NCBI RefSeq assembly: GCF_030182585.1
Contig: NZ_JARXOW010000001.1
Location: forward strand, 1,922,001-1,986,000
Reading direction: 5' to 3'
Length of the DNA stretch: 64,000 nt
Source: Pedobacter faecalis
Lineage (GTDB): Bacteria > Bacteroidota > Bacteroidia > Sphingobacteriales > Sphingobacteriaceae
The notes beneath the pieces are model-generated. The model ran no database searches. It saw nothing but the letters and a program-made list of their open reading frames with translations, and was not told where the DNA came from. Below are positions 56,388-64,000 of this stretch, piece after piece. Position numbers and translations under genes: made by a program. Within the stretch, counting starts at the first letter, position 1, and the number at the start of each line of letters is the position of its first letter.

Positions 56388-56990
56388 ATGAACCTTTTTG
56401 CAGAGACCGAACTGTTTGACGGAGGCATAGAGAAGTATACCGACTTCCAATTGCCGGATACCGAATTACGGCTATGGCAGCATTTTTTCGAAAAGCAGGA
56501 AGCAGATAAATATTACAATACCCTACTCAAAGAATCCCCCTGGCAGCAGCGCTCCAGGAAGATGTACGACAAGATCGTTGCCGATCCAAGACTGACCGCA
56601 TACTATGGAGGAGAAAACGGCCACCCCTGGACACCGATGTTACTGGAAATTAAAGCGACGATTGAAAAGATCACGGAGATCAGCTTTGACCGCGTACTGC
56701 TAAACCTCTATCGCGACGGCAAAGATTCCGTAGCCTGGCATAGCGACAACCTCCCGGCAGACGGCAAGCACCACCACATCGCTTCCGTAACCTTCGGCGA
56801 TACCAGAGTTTTCAAAGTGCGCCATAAATACAAAAAAGAGATCAGGCAGCTAGACATCCCGTTAACCCACGGAAGCTTGCTGCTCATGGGCGAAACCATG
56901 CAGGAATACTACGAACACCACGTCCCCAAAACAGCCAGAGCCATTGGGCCAAGGATTAATTTGACGTTTAGGATATCGGAGTCTATTTAA
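56388..56990 (+). CDS. AlkB-type alkylated DNA repair dioxygenase (copy 1)
   Basis: 200 aa from ATG 56388. 2OG-Fe(II) oxygenase: iron ligands in VAWHSDN (HxD) and EHHVPKTAR (distal His), and the 2-oxoglutarate arginines in PRINLTFR. AlkB-family enzymes oxidatively remove methyl groups from N1-methyladenine and N3-methylcytosine in DNA or RNA. Length is normal for the short bacterial type. A near-copy lies at 63364-63929, beyond the mutasome genes, in the same orientation. Confidence 0.92.
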   Translation: MNLFAETELFDGGIEKYTDFQLPDTELRLWQHFFEKQEADKYYNTLLKESPWQQRSRKMYDKIVADPRLTAYYGGENGHPWTPMLLEIKATIEKITEISFDRVLLNLYRDGKDSVAWHSDNLPADGKHHHIASVTFGDTRVFKVRHKYKKEIRQLDIPLTHGSLLLMGETMQEYYEHHVPKTARAIGPRINLTFRISESI

Positions 56991-57167
56991 ATATGTCAAG
57001 TATTATGTTCGCTTTACTTGACAATGCATCACAAGTTATTTATTACAAAAATCAACATGGGAACAATATAAGTTACTAATAAACAGATTTTTGCAAATAA
57101 AATGAGAGTCCTTTTTTGATATTTATTCTTGTTTTATTTTTTTCTTGCCAAATCTTAGGTTCCCCCA

Positions 57168-57524
57168 TTAGAAAGCTTCCCCAAAAGTCAACAGGTTATG
57201 ATCCGGGTCCAGCAAAGAAAACTCTACCTGCCCCCAGGGCTTACGCATCAGGGAACCATTCGGATGTATCGCTACGCCCCGATCTACCAACGCCTGATAA
57301 AACTCGCTGATACCCACACACCGGAGATACACCTGCCCGTAGTTTTCCGTTGGATTTAACTCCCTGAATAGAAAAAAATGAAGCTCGACCCCATCCCTGC
57401 CTACCATCAGGTACTCAGGATAGTCTGCGTCACCCAGAACCGCAAACCCAAGTTGATTTACATAATAATCCAATGTCGCAGCCTTGTCGCGCATCGGAAG
57501 TTTAGGGCAAACAGATTTTATCAT
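57168..57524 (-). CDS. VOC-family (glyoxalase/bleomycin-resistance fold) protein
   Basis: 118 aa, starting MIKSVCPKLPMRDKAATLDY with YYVNQLGFAVLG, then VELHFFLF and WGQVEFSLLDPDHNLLTF, the two-module VOC fold. Bleomycin-binding-protein-like members share this length. A role in drug or reactive-metabolite protection is possible but not shown. The 177 bp upstream of its stop (56991-57167) is AT-rich with no gene visible. Confidence 0.88.
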   Translation of the reverse strand: MIKSVCPKLPMRDKAATLDYYVNQLGFAVLGDADYPEYLMVGRDGVELHFFLFRELNPTENYGQVYLRCVGISEFYQALVDRGVAIHPNGSLMRKPWGQVEFSLLDPDHNLLTFGEAF

Positions 57525-57564
57525 AACAAAAGCTTACCCCCAATTTACTAATTTAGGTCAACAT

Positions 57565-57783
57565 ATGTTAAAAGTGAAGGACAAATCCATATCAAGTGTC
57601 TTCATTAATTTAGGGCAGAATGCCGACGCTATGGAGCTTTTATTTTTCTTCGACTTGGAGGACTTATCGCAGACCCAGTACATAGCAAAAAATATTCTGA
57701 AAGAGTGGGCACACGATTTCAAAGACAGGTATGGGTTCAATCATTTCATTTGTAGAGAGGAATTAGCAGGAGATATCACCTAA
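57565..57783 (+). CDS. possible small protein, 72 aa
   Basis: From ATG 57565 the frame encodes an acidic-hydrophobic peptide (NADAMELLFFFDLEDLSQTQ, NILKEWAHDFKDRYGFNHF). No family recognised. It starts 41 bp from the divergent VOC gene and its stop overlaps the dnaE2 stop by 8 bp. The amino-acid composition looks protein-like, but there is no other support. Confidence 0.4.
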   Translation: MLKVKDKSISSVFINLGQNADAMELLFFFDLEDLSQTQYIAKNILKEWAHDFKDRYGFNHFICREELAGDIT

Positions 57784-60700
57784 AATTCCTCCCCCCATGA
57801 AACGCCTCCTTCGTAACCTCTTCCCTCACCTGCGACCGCTTATTCTGACTCGGATAAGGCACCTCCTTCTCATCTGCTCTGGATAAAGTCAGCACAGGCA
57901 GATCATCCACCTCCCGTTGCACCAGCTTGCCGAGCATCTTCGTCAGATCCACACACTTGCTCACAATCACATGCACCACGCGGCCTTCCCGCTGCAAACG
58001 CCCTTCCACCATCAGCAGCCGCGCATGCAAGATCTCCTTTCGGTACGTCTCAAACAACTTCTCGAACACCACCAGGTTGGCATAGCCCGTTTCATCTTCA
58101 ATGGTAATAAAACACACCCCCCCGGCAGTTCCCGGCCGCTGGCGCACCAATACCAAGCCAGCCACCTTGACGAGCTGACCGGCGCTTGCATCGTTATTGA
58201 TCGCATGGCAGGAACGGATGTTCAGCATCTCCAGTTGCGGACGCACAAAGCTCACCGGGTGGGCCTTTAGCGACAAGCCCACACTCGCGTAATCCTGCAC
58301 CACGTGTTCCCCCTTAGTCATCAGGGGCAATTCGACCTGGGCTTCCAGCTGACTTTCCGAAACCTGCCCTTTAAAAATCTCCACCGGCATATCCGCCAGG
58401 GCCGTCACCTCCCAGAGGGCCTTACGCCTATCTAATCCTAAAGACCGAAAAGCATCGGCATCTGCCAGCACCTGCAAAGCCGTCAGGGAAACACCCGCAT
58501 CCCGCAGGGCTGTTACGGTCGCATAACGCGAACCACGGCCTCCGACCAAAGCTTCCACGTCTTCTTCCCGGATCCCCTTGATCTGCCGGAAACCCAGTCG
58601 CAGCGCGAAATACTTCCCCGACTGCTCCTCCAGCACATTATCCCAGAAAGAATAATTCACATCCACCTCCCTCACCTCTACCCCATGCTTGCGCGCATCG
58701 ATCACAATCTGCGCAGGCTGATAAAAACCCATGGGCATACTGTTCAGTAAAGCCCCGGCAAAGGCATCCGGATAATAATGCTTCACCCAGCAGGAAACAT
58801 ACACCAGCAGGGCAAAGCTCGCGGCGTGACTTTCCGGGAAGCCATAACTCCCGAATCCCTCCAGCTGCTTAAAGATCCGCTTGGCAAATTCTACGGTATA
58901 GCCTTTGGCCACCATGCCGCTGATCAGCTTCTCCTCCCACTGGTTCACCATCCCCTTAAACTTAAAGGTGGCCATGGAGCGCCTCAGCCCATCTGCCTCA
59001 GCAGGGGTAAAACCCGCCGCTACAATCGCGATCTTCATCGCCTGTTCCTGGAACAGCGGCACACCCATAGTCCTGCCCAGGATCTCTTCCAGTTCTTTAG
59101 AAGGATAAGTCACCGGCTCCTCGCCATTGCGCCTGCGCAGGTAGGGATGCACCATATCACCCTGGATCGGACCGGGACGCACAATCGCCACCTCGATCAC
59201 CAGATCATAAAAACAGGCAGGTTTCAGGCGGGGCAACATCTGCATCTGGGCGCGACTCTCAATCTGGAACACCCCCAGCGTATCGGCCAGCTGGATCATG
59301 CCATATACCGCATCGTCGTCCTGGGGGATGTTTGCGAGGGTTAGCTCGCGACCGTACTTCAGCTTCACCAGGTCAAAAGCCTTGCGGATACAGGTCAGCA
59401 TCCCCAAAGCCAGCACATCCACTTTCAGGAAGCCCAGGGCTTCAATATCATCCTTGTTCCATTCAATATTCGTCCGGTCGGCCATCCGCGCATTCAGGAT
59501 CGGGCAGAGGTCCGTCAGCTTGCCGTTGGTGACCACAAAGCCGCCGGTGTGCTGACCTAACTGCCTCGGGAAGCCCATCATCTGGGCGGTCAGCTCGAGC
59601 GTCTTTTTCAGGTGCGGATCATTCGGGTTCAGCCCCGATTCGGTCACCCGCTTGCCTTCAAACCATTCGTCGGTAAACTCCCATAGGGAAGAGGATAGCT
59701 TGTTCACCGTATCCAGCGATAAACCCATGGCCTTGCCTACATCCCGGATCGCGCCTTTCTGGTGCAGTTGGGTCACGGTGGCTACAATCGCTGCGCGGTC
59801 GCGACCATACTTATCATAGATGTACTGAATGATCTCCTCCCGGCGTTCATGCTCAAAGTCCACATCAATATCCGGGGGTTCATTCCTGGCCGATGAAATA
59901 AAGCGTTCAAAGAGCAGGTCAAACTTCATGGGGTTAACGGAAGTAATGCCCAGACAAAAACAGATGGCCGAGTTGGCTGCCGATCCCCTGCCCTGGCATA
60001 AAATCCCACGGTTCCGGGCTTCGCTGACAATATCCTCCACAAACAGAAAGTAGTTCGCATAATCCATCTTTCGCACAAATTCCATCTCATGGGCAATCAT
60101 GTTCACCACCTTTTCCGGCACCTCTTCCCCGTAAAAGGCATGGGCGCCCTTCCAGGTCAGATATTCCAGTTCTTCCAGGGGCGTCCTACCGCTCGCATTG
60201 ATCTCCGAAGGATACACATACCGCAGTTCATCCAGCGAAAAAGTGCAGGCAGAAACAATCTCCGAAACCGAGCGCAAAGCCTCGGGATATTTTCGGAACA
60301 AGCGATGCACTTCGGCGACCGGCTTCATATACCGCTCCGCATTGGCATGCAGGCGGAACCCGGCATCCTGGATCGTGCATTTCTCCCTCACGCAGGTCAG
60401 CACATCCTGCAATTCCCGCCGCGAGGGATCATGATAATACACATCACCCGTAGCCACAATAGGCAGGTGAAAACGTTCGGCCAGCTGCTGCGTGCGAAAG
60501 ATCAGCTTTTCATCATAACCGGTATACATCCGGGAAACGGAGAGATAGAGCCGGCCTTGCAATTTCCAGGCGTAGTCCCGCACCGCAGCAATAAAAGATT
60601 CCTCATATTCAAAACGCCTGTTCAACACCGAGGGCATCACCAAGATATACAGCATCCCCTCGGAATGGGCAAAAACATCGGCTCTCGACAAATGGCATTC

Positions 60701-61006
60701 CCCTTTCTCTGCCCGCATATTGCCCAGGGTCAGCAAGGCGGAAAGCCGGCCATAAGCAGCTTTATCGGTAGGATAAGCCAGTAAACTCGGCCCATCCAGC
60801 AAGTCCAGTCTGCAAGCCGGGATAAAGCCGATCCCTTTCTCCTTACAGGCCACATGCGCCCGCACGATGCCCGCCAGCGTATTCCGGTCGGTTACCGCGA
60901 TCTTTTTGTAGCCCAGTTCTGCCGCACGCGCCGCCAGCTCATGGGCATGGGAAGCCCCGCGCAAAAAACTAAAATTAGAGGTAACCTGCAATTCACTGTA
61001 CTCCAT
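57776..61006 (-). CDS. dnaE2: error-prone DNA polymerase DnaE2 (ImuC)
   Basis: 1076 aa from ATG 61006 (MEYSELQVTSNFSFLRGASH). PHP domain (about 1-280), polymerase palm with catalytic Asp residues in NEPPDIDVDFEHERRE, finger and HhH region, and C-terminal OB-fold (about 950-1030). It lacks the extended C-terminus of replicative DnaE. With ImuA and ImuB it performs mutagenic translesion synthesis after DNA damage. It starts 5 bp after the imuB stop; the three genes overlap or abut as one operon. Confidence 0.95.
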   Translation of the reverse strand: MEYSELQVTSNFSFLRGASHAHELAARAAELGYKKIAVTDRNTLAGIVRAHVACKEKGIGFIPACRLDLLDGPSLLAYPTDKAAYGRLSALLTLGNMRAEKGECHLSRADVFAHSEGMLYILVMPSVLNRRFEYEESFIAAVRDYAWKLQGRLYLSVSRMYTGYDEKLIFRTQQLAERFHLPIVATGDVYYHDPSRRELQDVLTCVREKCTIQDAGFRLHANAERYMKPVAEVHRLFRKYPEALRSVSEIVSACTFSLDELRYVYPSEINASGRTPLEELEYLTWKGAHAFYGEEVPEKVVNMIAHEMEFVRKMDYANYFLFVEDIVSEARNRGILCQGRGSAANSAICFCLGITSVNPMKFDLLFERFISSARNEPPDIDVDFEHERREEIIQYIYDKYGRDRAAIVATVTQLHQKGAIRDVGKAMGLSLDTVNKLSSSLWEFTDEWFEGKRVTESGLNPNDPHLKKTLELTAQMMGFPRQLGQHTGGFVVTNGKLTDLCPILNARMADRTNIEWNKDDIEALGFLKVDVLALGMLTCIRKAFDLVKLKYGRELTLANIPQDDDAVYGMIQLADTLGVFQIESRAQMQMLPRLKPACFYDLVIEVAIVRPGPIQGDMVHPYLRRRNGEEPVTYPSKELEEILGRTMGVPLFQEQAMKIAIVAAGFTPAEADGLRRSMATFKFKGMVNQWEEKLISGMVAKGYTVEFAKRIFKQLEGFGSYGFPESHAASFALLVYVSCWVKHYYPDAFAGALLNSMPMGFYQPAQIVIDARKHGVEVREVDVNYSFWDNVLEEQSGKYFALRLGFRQIKGIREEDVEALVGGRGSRYATVTALRDAGVSLTALQVLADADAFRSLGLDRRKALWEVTALADMPVEIFKGQVSESQLEAQVELPLMTKGEHVVQDYASVGLSLKAHPVSFVRPQLEMLNIRSCHAINNDASAGQLVKVAGLVLVRQRPGTAGGVCFITIEDETGYANLVVFEKLFETYRKEILHARLLMVEGRLQREGRVVHVIVSKCVDLTKMLGKLVQREVDDLPVLTLSRADEKEVPYPSQNKRSQVREEVTKEAFHGGRNFR

Positions 61007-61011
61007 ATCTC

Positions 61012-62520
61012 TCAGGCAAAAAATCCATGTAAAAACCACTGCCAGCCCTTGCGGTCGTTGTAGTGACCAGAGCGGTACATCCAGAAACGCTGACCTTTAT
61101 CATCCTCGATCCGGTAATAATCCCGGTGTTCGCCCTCATCCATCCACCATTCCCGTTCTATCCTTTCCGGCCCGTCGGCACGAATCACCTGGTGCTGTTT
61201 ACCCTGGTACACGAAAAACCTTGGCGGATGATCGGGAACAAGGGCCATCACCTCCACGGCTACCGGTCGCTCCAGCAGTTCCGTCGGACGGGGCTTGTCT
61301 ACACGCCAGTCGTCCAGGCGCACTTCCGTGACCGAGCGTGCATGGCCGATGCTCCGTTCCGGCCAGTACCTGGAGGCGGGGATATAGCGGTGCACGGCTC
61401 CGGGGCCAACCTTACCGGCTACCCGGTCGATGAGCTGCAACACACTTTTATTGTTCAGGCCGGGCTTCGAACTCCATAAGGCCTCCTGCGGCACTTCCAT
61501 TGCATCCACCTGGCTGGCTTCCAGCTCAAACAACTCTATGCCCAAACCCGGGCGGATCTGGTCAATCTTCAAGGCAAACAGCGTAAACAAATGACTCACA
61601 CTATGCGAGGCCGTGCTCGTCCCGATGGTCACCTGCACCAGCTTGCTGTCGATCCGGTAGCCCGACAAGGTCCCTTTACGCAAACCCTTGCCTTCCGCTT
61701 CCAGGCGTTTGCACAGGGCCGACAACAGTTCTTTGATGGCAAGCTCAATCCCTACGCGGGTGCGGATCGGTTCCAGGCAGGGCAAACGCTCCCGGAAAGC
61801 CACCGGCAGCTGCAAGGGCACCAGTACCTCGTCTTCCGTACCCAAAGCCTGGGCGATACGCAGCAGAAAGCCTTCGCCGAAACGTCTGCGCAGTACCGAA
61901 CGCGGCATCCCCAGAAAACTTTTGATCTGGTAAAATCCCAGCTTTTTCAGCTTAGCCAGCGTCGCCTCTTCCAAACGCAATGCCGATGGTGGCAGCGGAG
62001 AAATAGCCTCCACGATCCCGCCTTCAGGCACCAGCGGAGATACCTTGCCGAAACGCGATACCGCCCATGCCGCGCCAGGGGTGTCCGCAATTGCGCAGCG
62101 CACGGAATAGCCCTTAGACTTCAGCCTGGAAATAATCTCTTTCAGATAACCCCGCTCACCGCCCCACAAATGCGTACAGCCCGAAGCATCCACCAGTAAA
62201 CCATCTTTACCAAAGGCATCCACCGCCACAATGGGCGAATAGCGGATACACCACTCCCCCAAAGCCCGCAGCAACTTTTCCGCACGGCCAATCTTATCAT
62301 CCAGCACCTCAAGGCCGGGACAAATCGCCCTGGCATCTGCACCGCGCATGCCCAGGCTAACGCCCCGTTCGGCGGCCTGGGGACTAACCGCCGTTACCAG
62401 CATACGCCCGTGATCGGGCAATACAAAAACAAAAGGAACCTCCTTTAGCTCCGGTCTGCGGATCACCTGCCAGTCGCTCAGCAAATGATAAAACCATATG
62501 GAAACATAGCGGCGCCCCAT
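61012..62520 (-). CDS. imuB: ImuB, Y-family polymerase-like mutasome hub
   Basis: 502 aa from ATG 62520 (MGRRYVSIWFYHLLSDW). It keeps the Y-family polymerase layout but lacks catalytic acids: the first motif reads SIWFYHLLSDW instead of an Asp-containing motif, and the second reads VAVDAFGKDGLLVDASGC without the usual DE pair. That is typical of ImuB, which binds the beta clamp and recruits DnaE2. Its start overlaps the imuA stop. Confidence 0.92.
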   Translation of the reverse strand: MGRRYVSIWFYHLLSDWQVIRRPELKEVPFVFVLPDHGRMLVTAVSPQAAERGVSLGMRGADARAICPGLEVLDDKIGRAEKLLRALGEWCIRYSPIVAVDAFGKDGLLVDASGCTHLWGGERGYLKEIISRLKSKGYSVRCAIADTPGAAWAVSRFGKVSPLVPEGGIVEAISPLPPSALRLEEATLAKLKKLGFYQIKSFLGMPRSVLRRRFGEGFLLRIAQALGTEDEVLVPLQLPVAFRERLPCLEPIRTRVGIELAIKELLSALCKRLEAEGKGLRKGTLSGYRIDSKLVQVTIGTSTASHSVSHLFTLFALKIDQIRPGLGIELFELEASQVDAMEVPQEALWSSKPGLNNKSVLQLIDRVAGKVGPGAVHRYIPASRYWPERSIGHARSVTEVRLDDWRVDKPRPTELLERPVAVEVMALVPDHPPRFFVYQGKQHQVIRADGPERIEREWWMDEGEHRDYYRIEDDKGQRFWMYRSGHYNDRKGWQWFLHGFFA

Positions 62521-62522
62521 CA

Positions 62523-63257
62523 CTAACCAATATTTTCAAAGGGCAGGTATACCGGCGCTTCTGTGGCAGCGCGATCCAGCTGCACAAAACCATCCCCCTG
62601 CCATTCCAGTAACCATTTACCCGGACTCCCGCTGCGCACCTTCAGCAGCTCCACCTCCCAGCGCGGAAAACCAACACCCGGCATCCCGCTCTCCTCTATG
62701 GAAGGCACCGGAACAATTCGCCAGCGCGCGGTAGACACCGTACTCGCCATCCGCTTCAAGTCCTTACGGATCACCAGGCCCGGAATCCCGTTCTTCTCCA
62801 CCGCCAGTTGCAGGCGCCTGGAATCGATGAGCGACAAACCATCCACTTCAGCAACCACCGCGGCCAGACCATCGCAACGCAAAGCCTCCTCCATAATCCA
62901 CAGCACCTCCTTCTCCGACTTTACATCTATGAAGATGATGCGGTCGGGCTCCAGACCAAAAGATGCCAACGCCGCCGGAAACAATCTTCGCCGCGTACCG
63001 ATCCAGACACAGCCCGCCCCGTCAGTCATCAAACTGCCAAGAAGCCCTGCGATAAAGCCGTCCGCAGCGGCAGCTTCGGCGGGGGTGTGACAAACAAACT
63101 CATGAATCGCCTGGCGCGGAAAAACCCCATAAGGAAAAGCCTGCTCAATCTCCCCAAGCCCCACCCGCTCGGCCTTACCCGAAGCCTGTGGCTTGAAGCC
63201 CTGCAGGAGGAGGAGATCCTGCTGAAGCTTGAGAAATATTTCCTTTTTTGAATCCAT
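62523..63257 (-). CDS. imuA: ImuA, RecA-like mutasome protein
   Basis: 244 aa from ATG 63257 (MDSKKEIFLKLQQDLL). It resembles the RecA core without a clear Walker A motif (HEFVCHTPAEAAAADGFIAG, CVWIGTRRRLFPAAL, SLIDSRRLQLAVEKNGIPGL), as in ImuA proteins. It supports the ImuB-DnaE2 pathway. It is first in the imuA-imuB-dnaE2 operon and has an operator-like site at 63278-63297. Confidence 0.9.
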   Translation of the reverse strand: MDSKKEIFLKLQQDLLLLQGFKPQASGKAERVGLGEIEQAFPYGVFPRQAIHEFVCHTPAEAAAADGFIAGLLGSLMTDGAGCVWIGTRRRLFPAALASFGLEPDRIIFIDVKSEKEVLWIMEEALRCDGLAAVVAEVDGLSLIDSRRLQLAVEKNGIPGLVIRKDLKRMASTVSTARWRIVPVPSIEESGMPGVGFPRWEVELLKVRSGSPGKWLLEWQGDGFVQLDRAATEAPVYLPFENIG

Positions 63258-63266
63258 CACCAATTA

Positions 63267-63305
63267 CACAACAAAGTAAAGCTAAAATTGTTAGTAAATT
63301 ACAAA
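63267..63305 (-). promoter_or_regulatory. operator site and promoter of imuA
   Basis: The site on the minus strand reads TTACTAACAATTTTAGCTTT (63297-63278) and holds CTAA-N5-TTAG. It lies between a TTTG (about 63305-63302) and a TTTG-ending -7-like element TTACTTTG (about 63279-63272). A repressor bound here would block the promoter. It differs from the alkB copy-1 site at only two or three positions. Confidence 0.6.
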
Positions 63306-63317
63306 ATGTTGAAAACT

Positions 63318-63359
63318 ATACTAATATTTTTAGTTATTCCACAAGAATTGATATCTTTG
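63318..63359 (+). promoter_or_regulatory. operator site and promoter of alkB copy 2
   Basis: ATACTAATATTTTTAGTTAT (63318-63337) with CTAA-N5-TTAG, then a -7 element TATCTTTG (63352-63359). The ATG is 4 bp further on, as at copy 1. The site sits over the -33 position. Confidence 0.6.
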
Positions 63360-63363
63360 TATT

Positions 63364-63929
63364 ATGAACCTTTTAGCGGAGACCTATTTAAACAATCCCC
63401 CTGGCAGCAACGCTCCAGGAAGATGTACGACAAGATCGTTGCCGATCCAAGGCTCACCGCCTACTATGGCGGAGAAAACGGCCACCCCTGGACACCGATG
63501 TTACTGGAAATTAAAGCAACCATTGAAGAAATCACGGAGATCAGCTTTGACCGCGTACTGTTAAACTTCTATCGCGACGGCAAAGATTCCGTAGCCTGGC
63601 ATAGCGACAACTTGCCGGCAGACGGCAAGCACCACCACATCGCTTCCGTAACCTTTGGCGATACCAGGATCTTCAAAGTCCGCCATAAATACAATAAAGA
63701 GATCAAGCAGCTAGACATTCCATTAACCCACGGAAGCTTGCTGCTTATGGGCGAAACCATGCAGGAACACTACGAACACCACGTCCCAAAAACAGCCAGA
63801 GCCATTGGCCCAAGGATTAATTTGACGTTTAGGATATCGGAATCGTCTAAGCCGGTATATGAGGCGTTCCTGCGGCGACTTCAGTTGGTTGATAGTCAAT
63901 TTCGCAGGTTACCGCATGTCGGGAGCTAG
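63364..63929 (+). pseudogene. second alkB copy with 5' deletion and frameshift
   Basis: The ATG and first codons (MNLLAET) match copy 1 after one or two changes. About 115 bp corresponding to 56409-56523 are then missing, leaving the rest out of frame with that ATG. The remaining frame is intact from PWQQRSRKMYDKIV to the end, keeps the iron and 2-oxoglutarate residues, and is about 20 codons longer at the C-terminus. An internal ATG at 63423 could give a 168-aa protein; TTG 63288 or ATG 63306 could give a fused N-terminus if transcription began further upstream. Confidence 0.75.
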
Positions 63930-63960
63930 GGAACTGATCTTAACGTTGTAAGGTTCATTT

Positions 63961-64000
63961 TTAGTCCACTTCAACCACTTTTCCTCTTGAAATTTTTCCA
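63961..64000 (-). CDS. possible C-terminal end of a gene leaving the window
   Basis: On the minus strand bases 64000-63961 read in one frame as GKISRGKVVEVD followed by a stop (TAA at 63963-63961). Only 12 codons are present, so this may be chance. It would converge with alkB copy 2. Confidence 0.25.
   Translation of the reverse strand, partial: GKISRGKVVEVD

Noticed and set aside
56376-63929. alkB copies considered as insertion-sequence ends
   Set aside because: They are in direct, not inverted, orientation, encode a known enzyme, and no transposase or target-site duplication is seen.

Overview
The window comes from a Bacteroidota chromosome, most likely family Sphingobacteriaceae (Pedobacter or Mucilaginibacter relatives). 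The grounds are a type IX secretion translocon gene (sprA, 2387 aa), a SusC/SusD pair with an ECF sigma factor and FecR-type anti-sigma factor, several promoters of the Bacteroidota form TTTG-N19..21-TAnnTTTG, weak or absent Shine-Dalgarno sequences, and two proteins of the Bacteroidota family DUF6266. No rRNA, tRNA, CRISPR array or insertion sequence was found.

Layout. 0-5.4 kb (+): lipid-synthesis cluster yceD(partial)-rpmF-plsX-fabH-accB-accC, closed by a strong terminator, then tatC. 5.4-8.9 kb (+): rpiB, an M28 peptidase and lutB. 8.8-11.9 kb (-): feoA-feoB-sprT-like. 11.9-12.9 kb (-): gcvH-vanZ-39-aa lipoprotein. 12.9-23 kb (-): maeB-ruvA-sprA. 23-33.7 kb (-): a tight 12-gene run from an amidohydrolase through nitronate monooxygenase, acylphosphatase, flippase, dut, TPR protein, DUF4292 lipoprotein, EnvC-like protein, two TatA/B proteins and gatA to a LysM transglycosylase. 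All of this is housekeeping or envelope biology.

33.7-47.2 kb is more accessory. It holds a cassette of two DUF6266 proteins, a CHAP-like lysin and a three-helix membrane protein; three copies of a 73-bp tandem repeat; a LOV (blue-light) histidine kinase with a single-domain response regulator; an rtcB gene with its centre deleted; a membrane-spanning winged-helix regulator; a Gdx/SugE guanidinium exporter with a leader that looks like a guanidine-II riboswitch; a frameshifted lipoprotein gene; and several small lipoproteins and regulators. 47.2-55.1 kb (-) is a sigma-FecR-SusC-SusD-TlpA nutrient-uptake locus.

55.3-64 kb is a stress and DNA-damage island. It has a zeta-type toxin with a small partner, an AlkB-type dioxygenase, and the imuA-imuB-dnaE2 translesion mutasome, bracketed by a second, 5'-truncated copy of the alkB gene in direct orientation. 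Both alkB copies and imuA share an almost identical 20-bp inverted-repeat site (core CTAA-N5-TTAG) lying over or between their promoter elements. This suggests one damage-responsive repressor controls alkylation reversal and mutagenic synthesis together, and it is the strongest candidate here for an undescribed regulatory system.
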